This document shows, in pieces, positions 33,170 through 42,853 of a stretch of DNA of 64,000 nt. Numbering within the stretch: the stretch's first letter is position 1; each line of letters starts with the position of its first letter. Location of the stretch: positions 1 through 64,000 of the forward strand of contig CALLPI010000020.1 in assembly GCA_938015595.1 (NCBI GenBank), read 5' to 3'. Under the pieces are notes generated by a model. That model was not told the origin of the DNA and searched no databases. It saw only the letters and a program-made list of their open reading frames with translations. A program made the translations under genes and the position numbers. This DNA comes from an uncultured Saprospiraceae bacterium. Its GTDB lineage: Bacteria > Bacteroidota > Bacteroidia > Chitinophagales > Saprospiraceae.

Positions 33170-34894
33170 CTACTGCATCAATAAGTCCAATTCCTTGCGC
33201 ACAAACTCTCCCAGGCTTCGCACGTAGGGGCGGGAGAAGTCGAAGCGAATACCCGCCGCCTCGTAAATCTCGGTAATGGGGCGCGTGTAGCCTAATTTCA
33301 TGGCGTTGATAAAGCGGTGGATAGTACCTTCTGGATCTTCGCGGTATTGTTTCCAGAGGGCAATAGCGCCTAGCTGAGCCATACCGTATTCAACATAGTA
33401 GAAGGGCACTTCAAAGATGTGCAGCTGTTTGTGCCAAAGATACTCCGAGTAGCCATCGGCGTGAATGCGCTCTACCTCTGTGGAGGTAAACTCCTGCAAA
33501 ATCTCCATCCAGGCCACCTTGCGCTCTTCTCTGGTATGGGCAGGATGTAGGTAAAGCCAGTGCTGAAACTTGTCAATGGTAGCAATCCAGGGCAAGACTT
33601 TGAGTACAAATTCAAGCTGGGCAAACCTGGCGCGGCGCAGGTCGTCGGCATCTGGGAAAAACACGCCCCAGTGCTCCATGGAGAGCAGTTCCATAGTCAT
33701 AGCGGCCAATTCGGCTACTTCCGAAGGCACGCGCTTGGCGGTTTTGAGCGGGTAATGCCGGGTGAGGAAGGAGTGAATAGCATGGCCGCTCTCGTGCATG
33801 AGCGTGCGCAAGTCACTGAAAGAATTGGTGGCGTTCATAAAAATGAAGGGCACGCCTGAGGTCATCAGGGGCATATTGTAGCCGCCGGGGCGCTTGCTAG
33901 GGCGCGATTCTAGGTCTAGGCGCCCCATTTCCTGCATCTTGGCGAGATATACGCCAAAAGAGGGGTGCAACTCGGAGAGGCATAGCATCACCTTGTTGAT
34001 GAGCTCAGGGATGCTCTGGAACGGAGTCAAGGGCTTGAGGCCGGAGGGGTCCACAAACAAATCCCACGGGCGGAGCTTGTCTAAGTTCAGCATGCGCTTT
34101 CGATAGCCGTTGATCTCATTCACTACCGGCAGGATTTCTCCCGCAATGGCCTGGTGAAAATCTTCGCAGTCCTTTGCCGTGTAGTCAAACCGCCCTAGAG
34201 CGCGGAACTTGAAGTCGCGGAAATTTTCAAACCCGGCGTTAAGCGCCATCTGATGTCGCTTTTGGAGCAATACATCGAAGAGGGCCTCGAAGTGGTCTTT
34301 ATCCTGAAGGATACGCTGATGAATCTGATGGTAAACTGCTTCACGGGTACTGCGGTCGGGCTGTTCCAGTAAGGCAATGGCCTTTTGAAGGGTCATCTGC
34401 TGGCCATTAAAGCCAATGGTCATTTCCGAAAAAATCTTGACGTACTCCTTGCTCTTGATCTGTATTTCGGTGGCCAGCGGGATGTTGGCTTCGCAGAATA
34501 CCTCGGCCGCATTGCGGGTACTACGCAGATAAATGAAATATTTGCTGGTGTCTAAAGACTGCAAAAAAGGCGATTTAATCAGTTTTTGGTCCAAGTGGTG
34601 CTCGTAGCTGGTAATGCGCGGGGTCAGATGCTCTACAGCATAGTTGTAAGCTTCTGCTGCAGCCTCGTCAGCGCTGTTGCGCGTAATGCGAATGTACCTC
34701 CAGGAGAGCTCCTCGCCCAGGGCCATGTCAAGCTGATTTTTATCGAGTATCCACTGCTCTAGTTCGGCAACGGAGTGTATAGGGCGATGGAGCAATTCAT
34801 CGAAGTAAGGCTCGAGCGCCTCCCATGTGGTCAATTGAAAACCTTTAGGTAAAAAACTACTCTTTTTCACAGGCGTAACAGTAGCTGCACTCAT
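33170..34894 (-). CDS. M3-family oligoendopeptidase
   Basis: 574-aa cytoplasmic zinc metallopeptidase of the PepF/M3 family that degrades oligopeptides. The catalytic motif HESGH is at residues 367-371 (LMHESGHAIHSF). A third zinc ligand is probably E392 or E395 in VPSEVAEL. The substrate-binding loop GGYNMP (337-342) and the C-terminal FEVPFYYVEYGMAQLGAIAL region with its Tyr residues are present. No signal peptide. Length is normal for the family. Single gene on the minus strand, convergent with the USP fusion gene (gap 39 bases). Confidence 0.93.
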   Translation of the reverse strand: MSAATVTPVKKSSFLPKGFQLTTWEALEPYFDELLHRPIHSVAELEQWILDKNQLDMALGEELSWRYIRITRNSADEAAAEAYNYAVEHLTPRITSYEHHLDQKLIKSPFLQSLDTSKYFIYLRSTRNAAEVFCEANIPLATEIQIKSKEYVKIFSEMTIGFNGQQMTLQKAIALLEQPDRSTREAVYHQIHQRILQDKDHFEALFDVLLQKRHQMALNAGFENFRDFKFRALGRFDYTAKDCEDFHQAIAGEILPVVNEINGYRKRMLNLDKLRPWDLFVDPSGLKPLTPFQSIPELINKVMLCLSELHPSFGVYLAKMQEMGRLDLESRPSKRPGGYNMPLMTSGVPFIFMNATNSFSDLRTLMHESGHAIHSFLTRHYPLKTAKRVPSEVAELAAMTMELLSMEHWGVFFPDADDLRRARFAQLEFVLKVLPWIATIDKFQHWLYLHPAHTREERKVAWMEILQEFTSTEVERIHADGYSEYLWHKQLHIFEVPFYYVEYGMAQLGAIALWKQYREDPEGTIHRFINAMKLGYTRPITEIYEAAGIRFDFSRPYVRSLGEFVRKELDLLMQ

Positions 34895-35082
34895 AGTACT
34901 AATTTGCTTAAGCCAAATGCCTCCCGAAGGACGACGCTTGTTGTATAGTGTGACAATGTAGTATCGCAGTAATAAGGTAGCTTTCAGCCCAGATAAAAAA
35001 GTCCAGTGAAGGACTCTTCCACGTGGAACGCCACGCCAACAAGGCAGTAAGAGGGAAGGGGGAGGGAGATGGCGCCTTGCTC
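34895..35082. other. Short intergenic region between the DUF5606 and M3 peptidase genes
   Basis: About 190 bases with no gene. Both flanking genes read on the minus strand, so it holds the 3' end region of DUF5606 and the promoter region of the peptidase. No clear motif was seen. Confidence 0.35.
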
Positions 35083-35529
35083 TTAAACGGTGGGCTCTGC
35101 CTTTTGCTCTGTTTCAGCAGGTTGGGCCTCCTCTGCCGGCTCGCTTTGCAGCAGGTTGTGCGTCTGCATAAAAGCAAACCACTTAAGCACCTTTCTTACA
35201 TCACTGGAATGTACGCGATCTCGGTCAAATGAAGGCAACACCTTAGCAAAATACTCGAACAAGGCCCGAGGTTCGGCATCGGCATCCACAGGAGGATTTT
35301 CTACTAGCTGGGCTTGCATAGCCTCGAATACCTCCTTGAGCGCCGTCGTCTCACCGTCGTCTGTGTAGATGCCTATGGATTCCAATGGCGTGAACTTGTG
35401 GTGGCGAGCAGTGAAAAATTTCAGCTTGCCACTAGAAATATCTTCTAACACAAGCCCGTTGCTCCGATTGGCTACCAATTTGAACAAACCGGACATTCCG
35501 CTTACGGCTACCAATTTTTCAAGATTCAT
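35083..35529 (-). CDS. DUF5606 domain protein
   Basis: 148-aa cytoplasmic protein. The N-terminal part (MNLEKLVAVSGMSGLFKLVA, then NGLVLEDISSGKLKFFTAR and the conserved FTPLESIGIYTDDGETTALK) and the central helical region (ALFEYFAKVLPSFDRDRVHS, DVRKVLKWF) match the Bacteroidota-conserved DUF5606 family. The last ~20 residues are an acidic low-complexity tail. No function is established; the conservation suggests a housekeeping role. Single gene on the minus strand. Confidence 0.85.
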   Translation of the reverse strand: MNLEKLVAVSGMSGLFKLVANRSNGLVLEDISSGKLKFFTARHHKFTPLESIGIYTDDGETTALKEVFEAMQAQLVENPPVDADAEPRALFEYFAKVLPSFDRDRVHSSDVRKVLKWFAFMQTHNLLQSEPAEEAQPAETEQKAEPTV

Positions 35530-35730
35530 GAACTTGCCCTTTTTCTAATTAAAGAGCGAATTTAAGAACATCAGCCGAAATACGGCCGCATTTTTGTGGA
35601 AGTAGAACGCCCAGTAGCTCTTGAAGATGGGATACTCTCCCCTAACAGATATTTTCGACGGGTCAAAGATAAGGGCGTTATCGCCATTTTGCAATATGTC
35701 CGGCGAACTTTTTCTCCAGCGCTTCCAAAA

Positions 35731-36261
35731 TTATTGCTCGTGCTGGTTCAACAATGCTTCTACGCGCGCTAGATCAGTATCCACCAGGCGAATATATCCT
35801 TGAGGGTCGAGCAAGATCAAATAAGGCAGGCGCTTAACGCCAAATGCGTTGGCTATGGGCGCATCAAAAAAGCGCAGGCTGGGCGTGGTTTCAGCCAATT
35901 GATACTTCCAGTTCAAGCCATCTTGTTGTGCAGCGGCATAGGCTCGAGCGGCATCTTTTTCAATGGCAACGCTCACCACCTCGAAGCGCTCACCTCCGTA
36001 GCGGGCATACAAGGAAGCAATCAGTGGATTCTCTCGCCTGCACGGGCCGCACCAGCTACCCCAAAATTGCAACAGCACATACCGCCCTCGCAAGTCGGCC
36101 AGGCGAAAAGTGCTACCATCCGCCAATTGAGCTTCAATATGGGGAGCGGCCTGTCCTGCCTGGTACTTAGGCAAAAAGAAAAAATAACGCCCAGCCATCC
36201 AGCCGATTGCAGCCAAGAGTACGATGAGCGGCATGCGAAGGAAGGAGCGGTTCTGCGACAT
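35731..36261 (-). CDS. TlpA-like thioredoxin-fold protein, membrane-anchored
   Basis: 176 aa. An N-terminal membrane anchor (about 11-30, PLIVLLAAIGWMAGRYFFFL) is followed by a periplasmic TlpA/ResA-like domain with the active site WCGPC (FWGSWCGPCRRENP) and the cis-Pro loop RLPYLILLDPQG. It probably reduces disulfides in periplasmic proteins, for example during cytochrome maturation, but no client gene is adjacent. I chose ATG 36261 (MSQNRSFLRMPL); a 21-codon upstream extension would lie in the divergent promoter region. It reads away from the flavin reductase-like gene. Confidence 0.88.
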   Translation of the reverse strand: MSQNRSFLRMPLIVLLAAIGWMAGRYFFFLPKYQAGQAAPHIEAQLADGSTFRLADLRGRYVLLQFWGSWCGPCRRENPLIASLYARYGGERFEVVSVAIEKDAARAYAAAQQDGLNWKYQLAETTPSLRFFDAPIANAFGVKRLPYLILLDPQGYIRLVDTDLARVEALLNQHEQ

Positions 36262-36394
36262 GCTTGTTTGTGTTAGTTGTTGCAAAACATCTTGGCCTAA
36301 ATACAAGTTTATGCCCGAGTGCATTTTACTGGCGTATCCATACTACAAATTACGCCCAGAACACTCACCTTTGCAAAAAAAAAAGCACACCTTC

Positions 36395-37285
36395 ATGCGT
36401 ACCATTGATCCCAAGGCCATTGCAACCTCCGATCTGCACCAGTTTATCTTGGGCAGCGTAGCGCCCCGTCCTATCGCATTTGTTAGCACCATGGATGCTG
36501 AAGGACGGCCCAACCTGGCGCCGTACAGTTTTTTCAACGCCTTCAGTTCCAATCCGCCAGTACTGGTATTTTCATCCAACCGCAGAGCAACCAATAACAC
36601 CACCAAAGATACGCTGCACAACGTGCAAGCCACTGGCGAACTGGTTATCAATGTTGTCAGTTTCTCCATGGTGCGCCAAATGGCCCTGGCCAGCATTGAG
36701 TACGCGCCAGAGGTCAATGAGTTTGAAAAGGCCGGCTTCACGCCGCTGCCCTCCCAAATGGTGCGCCCGTACCGCGTGGCCGAATCGCCAGTGCATATCG
36801 AGTGCCGGGTGCGTGACATTCATACCCTGGGCGACAAGGGCGGCGCCGGCCATCTCATCATCTGCGACGTGCTCCTCATGCACATCAATGAGCAAATCCT
36901 TGATGAACGTGGACGCATAGACCCCCATAAAATTGATCTGGTAGGCCGCATGGGCCGCTTCTACTACGTGCGTGCCAGCGGCGAGGCCATATACAACATT
37001 GAGCAGCGCACCGACAAATTCGGCATAGGCTTTGACCAACTGCCGCCAGGCATCCGGTATAGCCGCATACTCACTGGCAATAACCTGGCCCAACTGGCAG
37101 CGCTCACCCAGCCACCCAGCGCCGAAACCATTGCCGCCATAGCCAACGACCCGCGCTTGACAGCATTGGCCCAAGCCGAACACCCTAAAGAAGAACTGCA
37201 CCGCTTGGTTCAGGTTGAACTGGCCAAGGAAAATGTGGAGACAGCCGCCGCCATGGCTTGGTGGGGGGAGACTCAGTGGGCGTAG
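36395..37285 (+). CDS. Flavin reductase-like domain protein
   Basis: 296 aa. Residues about 15-200 match the flavin reductase-like (FMN-binding split barrel) family: LGSVAPRPIAFVSTMDAEGR, PNLAPYSFFNAFSSNPPVLV and ELVINVVSF. Members reduce free flavin or bind FMN and serve as partners or oxidoreductases of small molecules; the substrate is not evident. The C-terminal ~80 residues form a helical tail (TQPPSAETIAAIANDPRLTA) seen in a Bacteroidota subgroup. I chose ATG 36395 (MRTIDPKAIATS), which sits at the family's N-terminus; the longer open frame overlaps the divergent tlpA-like gene. Confidence 0.88.
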   Translation: MRTIDPKAIATSDLHQFILGSVAPRPIAFVSTMDAEGRPNLAPYSFFNAFSSNPPVLVFSSNRRATNNTTKDTLHNVQATGELVINVVSFSMVRQMALASIEYAPEVNEFEKAGFTPLPSQMVRPYRVAESPVHIECRVRDIHTLGDKGGAGHLIICDVLLMHINEQILDERGRIDPHKIDLVGRMGRFYYVRASGEAIYNIEQRTDKFGIGFDQLPPGIRYSRILTGNNLAQLAALTQPPSAETIAAIANDPRLTALAQAEHPKEELHRLVQVELAKENVETAAAMAWWGETQWA

Positions 37286-37409
37286 AGGGCACAGCAACGG
37301 CAGTGGCGGCAAAGCCTTTGTATCTTTTGCCCTATTTGCAATAGCCGCCATAGGGGTAGTAGCTTTCGCTTTCTTTGCAGAAACCCTGTAGCGAGTATCC
37401 GGCACCACT

Positions 37410-39686
37410 CTACTCCTGCCTCATCCTGAAGTCCAGCGTAGCTACTCCTCCAGCATCGAAGTGAGCAATGCGCAACCTGTGCCGGCCGTTCAGCTTCACT
37501 TTGATGGTGTCGGTGCGAGGTTCATGGGCGTTCCAGGCGTCCCAGATCAAGGCATCATCTAGCCACAAGCGCACGCCGTCATCGCTGGTGAGAATCAGTT
37601 CGTATCCACCAGGCGCAGCTTGTAGTTCTGTTTCGGCCAGGGTTATAAACCTATCGGCTTGTACGCCTGGTGCCGGGCTGCCCCACCATCTGCCCGCCAA
37701 TTCGGCCAGAGTGGTATCTTTCACTGGGCGCTGGGTGCTCCACTGCCCGTAGTCGGAGGCAGGCAGCTCATTGCCGGAGTAGTGGTAAAAGCGCACGCGC
37801 CAGGAGAGTGGTTTTTCAAATCGGCGGAACTGAAAAGGCACGCGCTGCCCAGCTGATATGCGCTGCCCCCATTCTGTGATAACCTCTGCCCCTTGGTATT
37901 CGAGTTCGAGCAGCAAGTTTTCTTCTCGGGGTAGCCGGCGCATTTTGATAGTATCGGGCAGAACTCCGTTTGTGCGCCCCATAGACGCCAGCCCTCGGGC
38001 ATTTTGGAGCGTCCACCGACCAGGTGGCCCTAGCAGTACGAAGGTATAAACGCTGTCTTGTATGTTCTCCAACCAGGCTATGGGGCGACGGTAGTCGTAC
38101 GGCCCCCACTCCGTGATGCGCATTTCGTGACGGCCTCGAGGGTGCGAAGCGGGCAGCATGGCATCCATGCCATCGGATAGCTGCAGGTTGGGCCATTTGC
38201 TGAGCATATCATGGTCAGTGCCAGTGTGCGCCAGGTTGTCCCAGCGGCTTTTTTCCTGGGGCGTAGGCCTTGCTGCAGCGTGGTTGAAGGAGCGAAACTC
38301 CGCAGCAGCCCCCCAGGCGCCTGACTGATGTATGGTGTTTTTCACAAAATGAAAATCTGTATTGGGCTGGTCAGCCACAAGCAACTGCTTGAATCCGGCA
38401 AATTTGTTGGAGTCATTGATGACCACTTGGTGGCTGGCAGCAATGCTCAGTGGAATGGAGTCGCCATCAAAAGCATTGCCCCGAATGCTGTACCTCTGGC
38501 TGCGCACGTCGCGCCTCTGGGCGTAAGTCCAGTCGGTAGGCTGGGCATTGCGCTGCCACAGGCGAATGCCGACGCCGTTTTGCCGAAAGAGGTTGTATTC
38601 AATGGCGTTATCCTGGCCATGTTCAATGGCTATGCCCCAGGTATTGCGGGCTATGTAGTTATGGGCTATGAAAGTATTCCAGCTATAGCCACCCCAGATG
38701 CCATACGTGCAGTCTTCCAGGCGATTGCCAATAATGACATTGCTGCTGAAAGTGACCTCAATGCCATTGGTAGGCGAGTGAGAGAAGTCATTGTGGTAGA
38801 CCAGGTTATTGTTGCAGCCGCCCTGGCCGGTATCCATGGTATGCTGGCCGGCCCACAAGAAGAATCCGTCGCCGGAATGAGTAGCCGAGTTGAAGGCAAA
38901 GACATTCTCATTGCTTTGTTCATAACACAGTATGCCGGCAGAATCCTGCCCCCGACTGTAAAAGCCATGGCTATAGCCGCGCACATTCCAATCGAGGCGG
39001 TTGTAGAGGATGCGGTTTCGGCTGGAGCGATACAAGCCAATACCCAAGCCAGAGTTGAAGTGAATGGTGTTGTTGTAGAACAGGCCATTGTTGCAGCCGG
39101 AGATCAGCAGGCCGTTCTGGCAGCCAGTAATGCGCAAGCCCCGCACCAGGGCAAAGTTACAGTTTTTCAAGTAGGCTGCTGGTCGGTGCAGTACAGCCCA
39201 CTCATCGTTTTCGTTGTGGTGGTAGCTGAGCCAATCGCTGAGGTCTTCGCGCTCGCGCATGCTGTGCAGTCGTTTGCGGTAGTTATAGCTCAGGTCGCAG
39301 TCCAGCAGTGCCAGGCTGTCCACGCCTACGGCCATGAGAGCCGTGGCAAAACCGTGGGCTTTAAGGTTCTTAATAGTCACGTGGCTGCCAGATACAAACA
39401 AAGCAACGCCGGAGTAAGTATCGGGCGCCTGGTCGGGCTTGGCACCGCGCAAGGTGACGCCGCTGAAGTCTACCGTGAGGTTTTTGCCAGAAATGTCAAT
39501 AGCGGGAGAGTCTGTGCCATTAGGGTCTATAAGCAGGTATTCGCCGGGCTTGATACGGCAAGAATGCGTAATGCTCATGCCAAAGTAGGGTTCTACCTCT
39601 GGCAGTGAAGGCTGTCCTTGCAATACTGCCCAGGCTGGCAGCAAGCAAACAAAAACGGCAAAGCGCATATGTTGATAAGTGGTCAT
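37410..39686 (-). CDS. Right-handed beta-helix protein with a PA14-like C-terminus
   Basis: 758 aa, secreted: the signal peptide ends about residue 24 (LPAWAVLQGQ). Residues about 60-430 are parallel beta-helix (PbH1) repeats rich in N/G ladders, for example NGLLISGCNNGLFYNNTIHF and NTWGIAIEHGQDNAIEYNLF, as in polysaccharide lyases and NosD-like proteins. The last ~140 residues form a PA14-like domain (GGYELILTSDDGVRLWLDDA, HRLRIAHFDAGG), often carbohydrate-binding. It is probably a surface or periplasmic protein acting on glycans; no catalytic residues can be named. No type IX C-terminal sorting domain is visible. It lies 24 bases downstream of the T9SS plug gene. Confidence 0.82.
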   Translation of the reverse strand: MTTYQHMRFAVFVCLLPAWAVLQGQPSLPEVEPYFGMSITHSCRIKPGEYLLIDPNGTDSPAIDISGKNLTVDFSGVTLRGAKPDQAPDTYSGVALFVSGSHVTIKNLKAHGFATALMAVGVDSLALLDCDLSYNYRKRLHSMREREDLSDWLSYHHNENDEWAVLHRPAAYLKNCNFALVRGLRITGCQNGLLISGCNNGLFYNNTIHFNSGLGIGLYRSSRNRILYNRLDWNVRGYSHGFYSRGQDSAGILCYEQSNENVFAFNSATHSGDGFFLWAGQHTMDTGQGGCNNNLVYHNDFSHSPTNGIEVTFSSNVIIGNRLEDCTYGIWGGYSWNTFIAHNYIARNTWGIAIEHGQDNAIEYNLFRQNGVGIRLWQRNAQPTDWTYAQRRDVRSQRYSIRGNAFDGDSIPLSIAASHQVVINDSNKFAGFKQLLVADQPNTDFHFVKNTIHQSGAWGAAAEFRSFNHAAARPTPQEKSRWDNLAHTGTDHDMLSKWPNLQLSDGMDAMLPASHPRGRHEMRITEWGPYDYRRPIAWLENIQDSVYTFVLLGPPGRWTLQNARGLASMGRTNGVLPDTIKMRRLPREENLLLELEYQGAEVITEWGQRISAGQRVPFQFRRFEKPLSWRVRFYHYSGNELPASDYGQWSTQRPVKDTTLAELAGRWWGSPAPGVQADRFITLAETELQAAPGGYELILTSDDGVRLWLDDALIWDAWNAHEPRTDTIKVKLNGRHRLRIAHFDAGGVATLDFRMRQE

Positions 39687-39710
39687 ATCGGTCTATATGT
39701 TTTTTGGTAA

Positions 39711-40991
39711 TTAGCGCAAGGCGTTGGTGTTGAAGGACGTCACCCCGATGAGCCGGTCGTAGCGCTCGCCTAAGGGGTGATAATACACTAATATAGTGTA
39801 TTCGTTCTCTGTTTCATACCAATCACCGTCAATTTCGCTCAGGTCAGGCTGGCGCGTTTTACCCTGGCGAGGTACAAGGGCATAGGCATAGTTGTAGTAG
39901 CCTTGCTTGAGCAGGACTTTGCCCACATAGCCATTTACCGCCGGGTTGTAGGTCATGCGGAAGGTATCCTTGATCTGCCAGTCGCTAAATGCGCCAATGA
40001 GGTAGAGGTCGTGATCGTAGTACGGCTCAGCAGATTGCAGGCTAAAGAGTACGTTGAGATATTCTGCAGAAAGCGGGTTGCGCTGGTCGCGGGTTTCGAT
40101 GATAAAGCGGCCGTTGATATCTTCAAACTGGATGTACGGCGAGCCGCTCTGCTTGGTATCGCGCAGGAGCGTGACGTCGAAGCGGTTTTCCACCCGTTCA
40201 ATGGCTTGTATGCCGGGCACGCGGGTGTAGAGAGCGCGCAAATCCACAAAGCGAAATTCCTTGCCACCAGGAAATACGATCTTGTCCTGGAAGTCAAACA
40301 CCAGTTGCTCTGGGCGTATGAACATGGGCGCGATATTGGCAATAGCATTGTCCCAACGGCCATTCTGGAGCACTGTAGCGCGAATCTCCTGCTGTGGTGC
40401 GCGAATGGGCAGGCGGGCATAGTCCACTACGAAGTCAATTTCCTGATGGGTTTTAATTTTCTGAATATCTGCAGGATTGACCAAGCGCGGCGTAATGCGC
40501 ACCATTGGCTCCACGACCATAAACCGCCGGGTGATGACCAGCGACTTGCGCCTTCCGTTTTCATACACTTTGAGCAGGTAGTTGCCCGATTTGGTAAGGC
40601 GCATTTCGTTGTTGGGCAAGGCAATGCTGTATTGCGTGTACGGGGTGAGGGTTTTAATGGCAAAGCGCCAGTTTAGAATGCGATCTTCCGAAAAGCCATC
40701 AATATATTCCATTTCGGCTAGTGCGGAAGGCTGCCAGTCGGCATTGCAATGTACCACGGTGTAGGTGTAGTTTTTGACGCCGCCGTCCAGGTCGTCAAAG
40801 GTGAGTTGCAGCGGAGTTTCCGTGCCCAGGTTCAGGATGGGCTGGGTGAGCACCAGCCCGCTGACGTGGAACAGCACCGAGCGGATGTTGTCTTTATACA
40901 CCCAGTCGGCATAGCGCAGCCCTTCGTCCTGTGCCGGCAGCACCACTCCATAAATGCATAGTGCTAGCAGCGCGATGGATTGCTTGGTCAT
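39711..40991 (-). CDS. Type IX secretion system plug protein (DUF5103)
   Basis: 426 aa with a signal peptide (MTKQSIALLALCIYGVVLPA). It matches DUF5103, the T9SS plug family that closes the SprA translocon pore when PorV is absent. Diagnostic stretches are LRYADWVYKDNIRSVLFHVS, LQLTFDDLDGGVKNYTYTVV, HCNADWQPSALAEMEYIDGF and the SGNYLLKVYENG core. All-beta predicted, periplasmic or outer membrane. No sprA or porV gene is in the window; T9SS genes are usually scattered. Probably co-transcribed with the downstream beta-helix gene. Confidence 0.88.
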   Translation of the reverse strand: MTKQSIALLALCIYGVVLPAQDEGLRYADWVYKDNIRSVLFHVSGLVLTQPILNLGTETPLQLTFDDLDGGVKNYTYTVVHCNADWQPSALAEMEYIDGFSEDRILNWRFAIKTLTPYTQYSIALPNNEMRLTKSGNYLLKVYENGRRKSLVITRRFMVVEPMVRITPRLVNPADIQKIKTHQEIDFVVDYARLPIRAPQQEIRATVLQNGRWDNAIANIAPMFIRPEQLVFDFQDKIVFPGGKEFRFVDLRALYTRVPGIQAIERVENRFDVTLLRDTKQSGSPYIQFEDINGRFIIETRDQRNPLSAEYLNVLFSLQSAEPYYDHDLYLIGAFSDWQIKDTFRMTYNPAVNGYVGKVLLKQGYYNYAYALVPRQGKTRQPDLSEIDGDWYETENEYTILVYYHPLGERYDRLIGVTSFNTNALR

Positions 40992-41137
40992 AGTACGTCT
41001 TGCTTAATACAGCAAATAAACGATGATTTGGCTGACTTTGGGATACTGCCTGACAAAATGGCTTGCCTGCTAATCCGGCAATATTATTGCTGTACCTTTA
41101 CAGCGCTTTTTTATCAAGCTAAAAAATTAATTGGACA

Positions 41138-41713
41138 ATGAGCGAAAAGGAGTTGACCTTTACCGCAGAAGACAACCCTGCTGAAACAACTGATATGCCG
41201 TCCGTCAATGGCACGGATAACGATCAATCGGCTGAAAATCAAAAGATTAATACAGAAAGCGTCGATCCGCTTGCCTCCCTTCAGGCCGAATATGACGCCC
41301 TGAAAGACAAGTACATACGCCTCTATGCTGAGTTCGAAAACTTTCGCCGCCGTGCTGCTAAAGAAAAAATAGACATCATCAAAACTGCTGCGCAAGACAC
41401 TATGACAGCCTTGCTACCGGTGCTGGACGATTTTGACAGGGCCAAAAAAAGTGCGGAAAACCCAGAAAGTGCTGAACCCTTCAGCGAGGGAGTGGCGCTG
41501 GTATACCAAAAACTGCACCACGTACTGCAACAGCTAGGGCTGGAATCCATGGATACCTCCGACCCCACCTTCGACCCAGACCGCCACAATGCCGTAGCCG
41601 AAATTCCGGCACCTTCGCCCGAATTGCAAGGTAAAATCATAGACACCATCGAAAAAGGCTATCTGCTTGGCGGCAAGATCATTCGCCATGCTAAGGTAGT
41701 CATCGGAAAATAA
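41138..41713 (+). CDS. grpE: Nucleotide exchange factor for DnaK
   Basis: 191 aa. The acidic, disordered N-terminus (about 1-50) is followed by the long dimerising coiled coil (PLASLQAEYDALKDKYIRLY, AEFENFRRRAAKEK) and the C-terminal beta-wing domain ending GYLLGGKIIRHAKVVIGK. GrpE releases ADP from DnaK in the heat-shock folding cycle. It is directly followed by dnaJ (gap 6 bases), the usual Bacteroidota pair; dnaK is not in the window. No CIRCE element is visible upstream. Confidence 0.96.
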   Translation: MSEKELTFTAEDNPAETTDMPSVNGTDNDQSAENQKINTESVDPLASLQAEYDALKDKYIRLYAEFENFRRRAAKEKIDIIKTAAQDTMTALLPVLDDFDRAKKSAENPESAEPFSEGVALVYQKLHHVLQQLGLESMDTSDPTFDPDRHNAVAEIPAPSPELQGKIIDTIEKGYLLGGKIIRHAKVVIGK

Positions 41714-41719
41714 TAGACT

Positions 41720-42853
41720 ATGGCCAAACGCGATTATTACGAGGTACTGGAAGTGGACCGCAATGCCGACGCCGATACCATCAAAAAGGCGTACCGCAAG
41801 CAGGCACTCAAATACCACCCTGACCGCAACCCCGGGGACAAACAGGCCGAGGAGCGCTTCAAAGAGGCCGCCGAGGCTTATGAAGTACTTAGCGACCCCG
41901 ACAAGAAAGCTATGTACGATCGCTATGGCCACTCCGGGCTGGATCAAATGGCCGGTGGCCACTACCAAGGCGGCATGACCATGGAGGACATCATGACCAT
42001 GTTTGCCGACGACAACTTCTTCGGCGGCTTCTTTGGTGGCCGGCGGCAAGAGTCCCAAGGCCAGCGAGGCACGCACATTCGCGTTAAAATAGCCCTGACC
42101 CTAGAAGAAATAGCTACTGGCGTCAAGAAGAAAATTAAAGTGCGCAAGCAAGTCACCTGTGATGCATGCCGCGGTACTGGCGCGCGCGACTCTGCCTCCG
42201 TTTCTACTTGTAGCACGTGCCGAGGCAGCGGTTACATACGCCAGGTGCGCAATACTTTTATGGGCGCTATGCAAACCACTACCACCTGCCCAGCCTGCCA
42301 GGGCAGCGGCCGCACTATTGCAGCTACTTGCGCCAAGTGCCGCGGCGAGGGTCTCATAGAGGGCGAAGAAACCATAGAAATGGAAATACCCGCCGGCGTA
42401 GAAGAGGGCATGCAACTGACCATGCGCGGCAAGGGTAACGCGGGTAGGCGAGGTGGCCCGCCGGGGGACTTGCTCATTACTATAGAAGAAAAAGAACATG
42501 AGTTTCTGCACCGCGACGGCGTCAATGTTGTGTATGAACTCTACCTCAATTTTGCCGATGCGGCACTGGGCTGCTCTGTGGACGTACCAACACTGGACGG
42601 CAGGGTCAAAATCAAAGTACCCCCTGGTACGCAAGCGGGCAAAATTTTTCGCCTCAAAGGCAAAGGCCTGCCCGCTATACAAAGCTACAGCCGCGGCGAC
42701 CAACTCATCCACGTCAATATCTGGACGCCTAAGCAACTCACCGACGAAGAACGCCGCGTGTTGGAGAAAATGAAGAGCATGAGAAACTTCCAGCCCAATC
42801 CCGGCAAGGGCGAGCGCGGTTTTCTAGACCGTATGCGCGAGTTGTTCAAATAG
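41720..42853 (+). CDS. dnaJ: Chaperone DnaJ (Hsp40)
   Basis: 377-aa class I J-protein. J domain 1-70 with HPD at 33-35, then a Gly-rich segment ([16 protein letters not shown]). Four zinc-finger repeats follow: [24 protein letters not shown] and CAKCRGEG. The C-terminal substrate-binding domains contain [19 protein letters not shown] and [20 protein letters not shown]. It delivers unfolded clients to DnaK and stimulates its ATPase. In an operon with grpE. Its last 8 bases overlap the 3' end of the convergent acyltransferase gene. Confidence 0.97.
   Translation: MAKRDYYEVLEVDRNADADTIKKAYRKQALKYHPDRNPGDKQAEERFKEAAEAYEVLSDPDKKAMYDRYGHSGLDQMAGGHYQGGMTMEDIMTMFADDNFFGGFFGGRRQESQGQRGTHIRVKIALTLEEIATGVKKKIKVRKQVTCDACRGTGARDSASVSTCSTCRGSGYIRQVRNTFMGAMQTTTTCPACQGSGRTIAATCAKCRGEGLIEGEETIEMEIPAGVEEGMQLTMRGKGNAGRRGGPPGDLLITIEEKEHEFLHRDGVNVVYELYLNFADAALGCSVDVPTLDGRVKIKVPPGTQAGKIFRLKGKGLPAIQSYSRGDQLIHVNIWTPKQLTDEERRVLEKMKSMRNFQPNPGKGERGFLDRMRELFK

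Noticed and set aside
38328-39608. 426-codon plus-strand open frame opposite the beta-helix gene
   Set aside because: It lies wholly antisense to a well-supported gene, is biased to Ala/Val/Gly as expected for a mirror frame, and has no recognisable domain.
41000-41137. Heat-shock operator (CIRCE) upstream of grpE
   Set aside because: No TTAGCACTC-N9-GAGTGCTAA-like inverted repeat is present.
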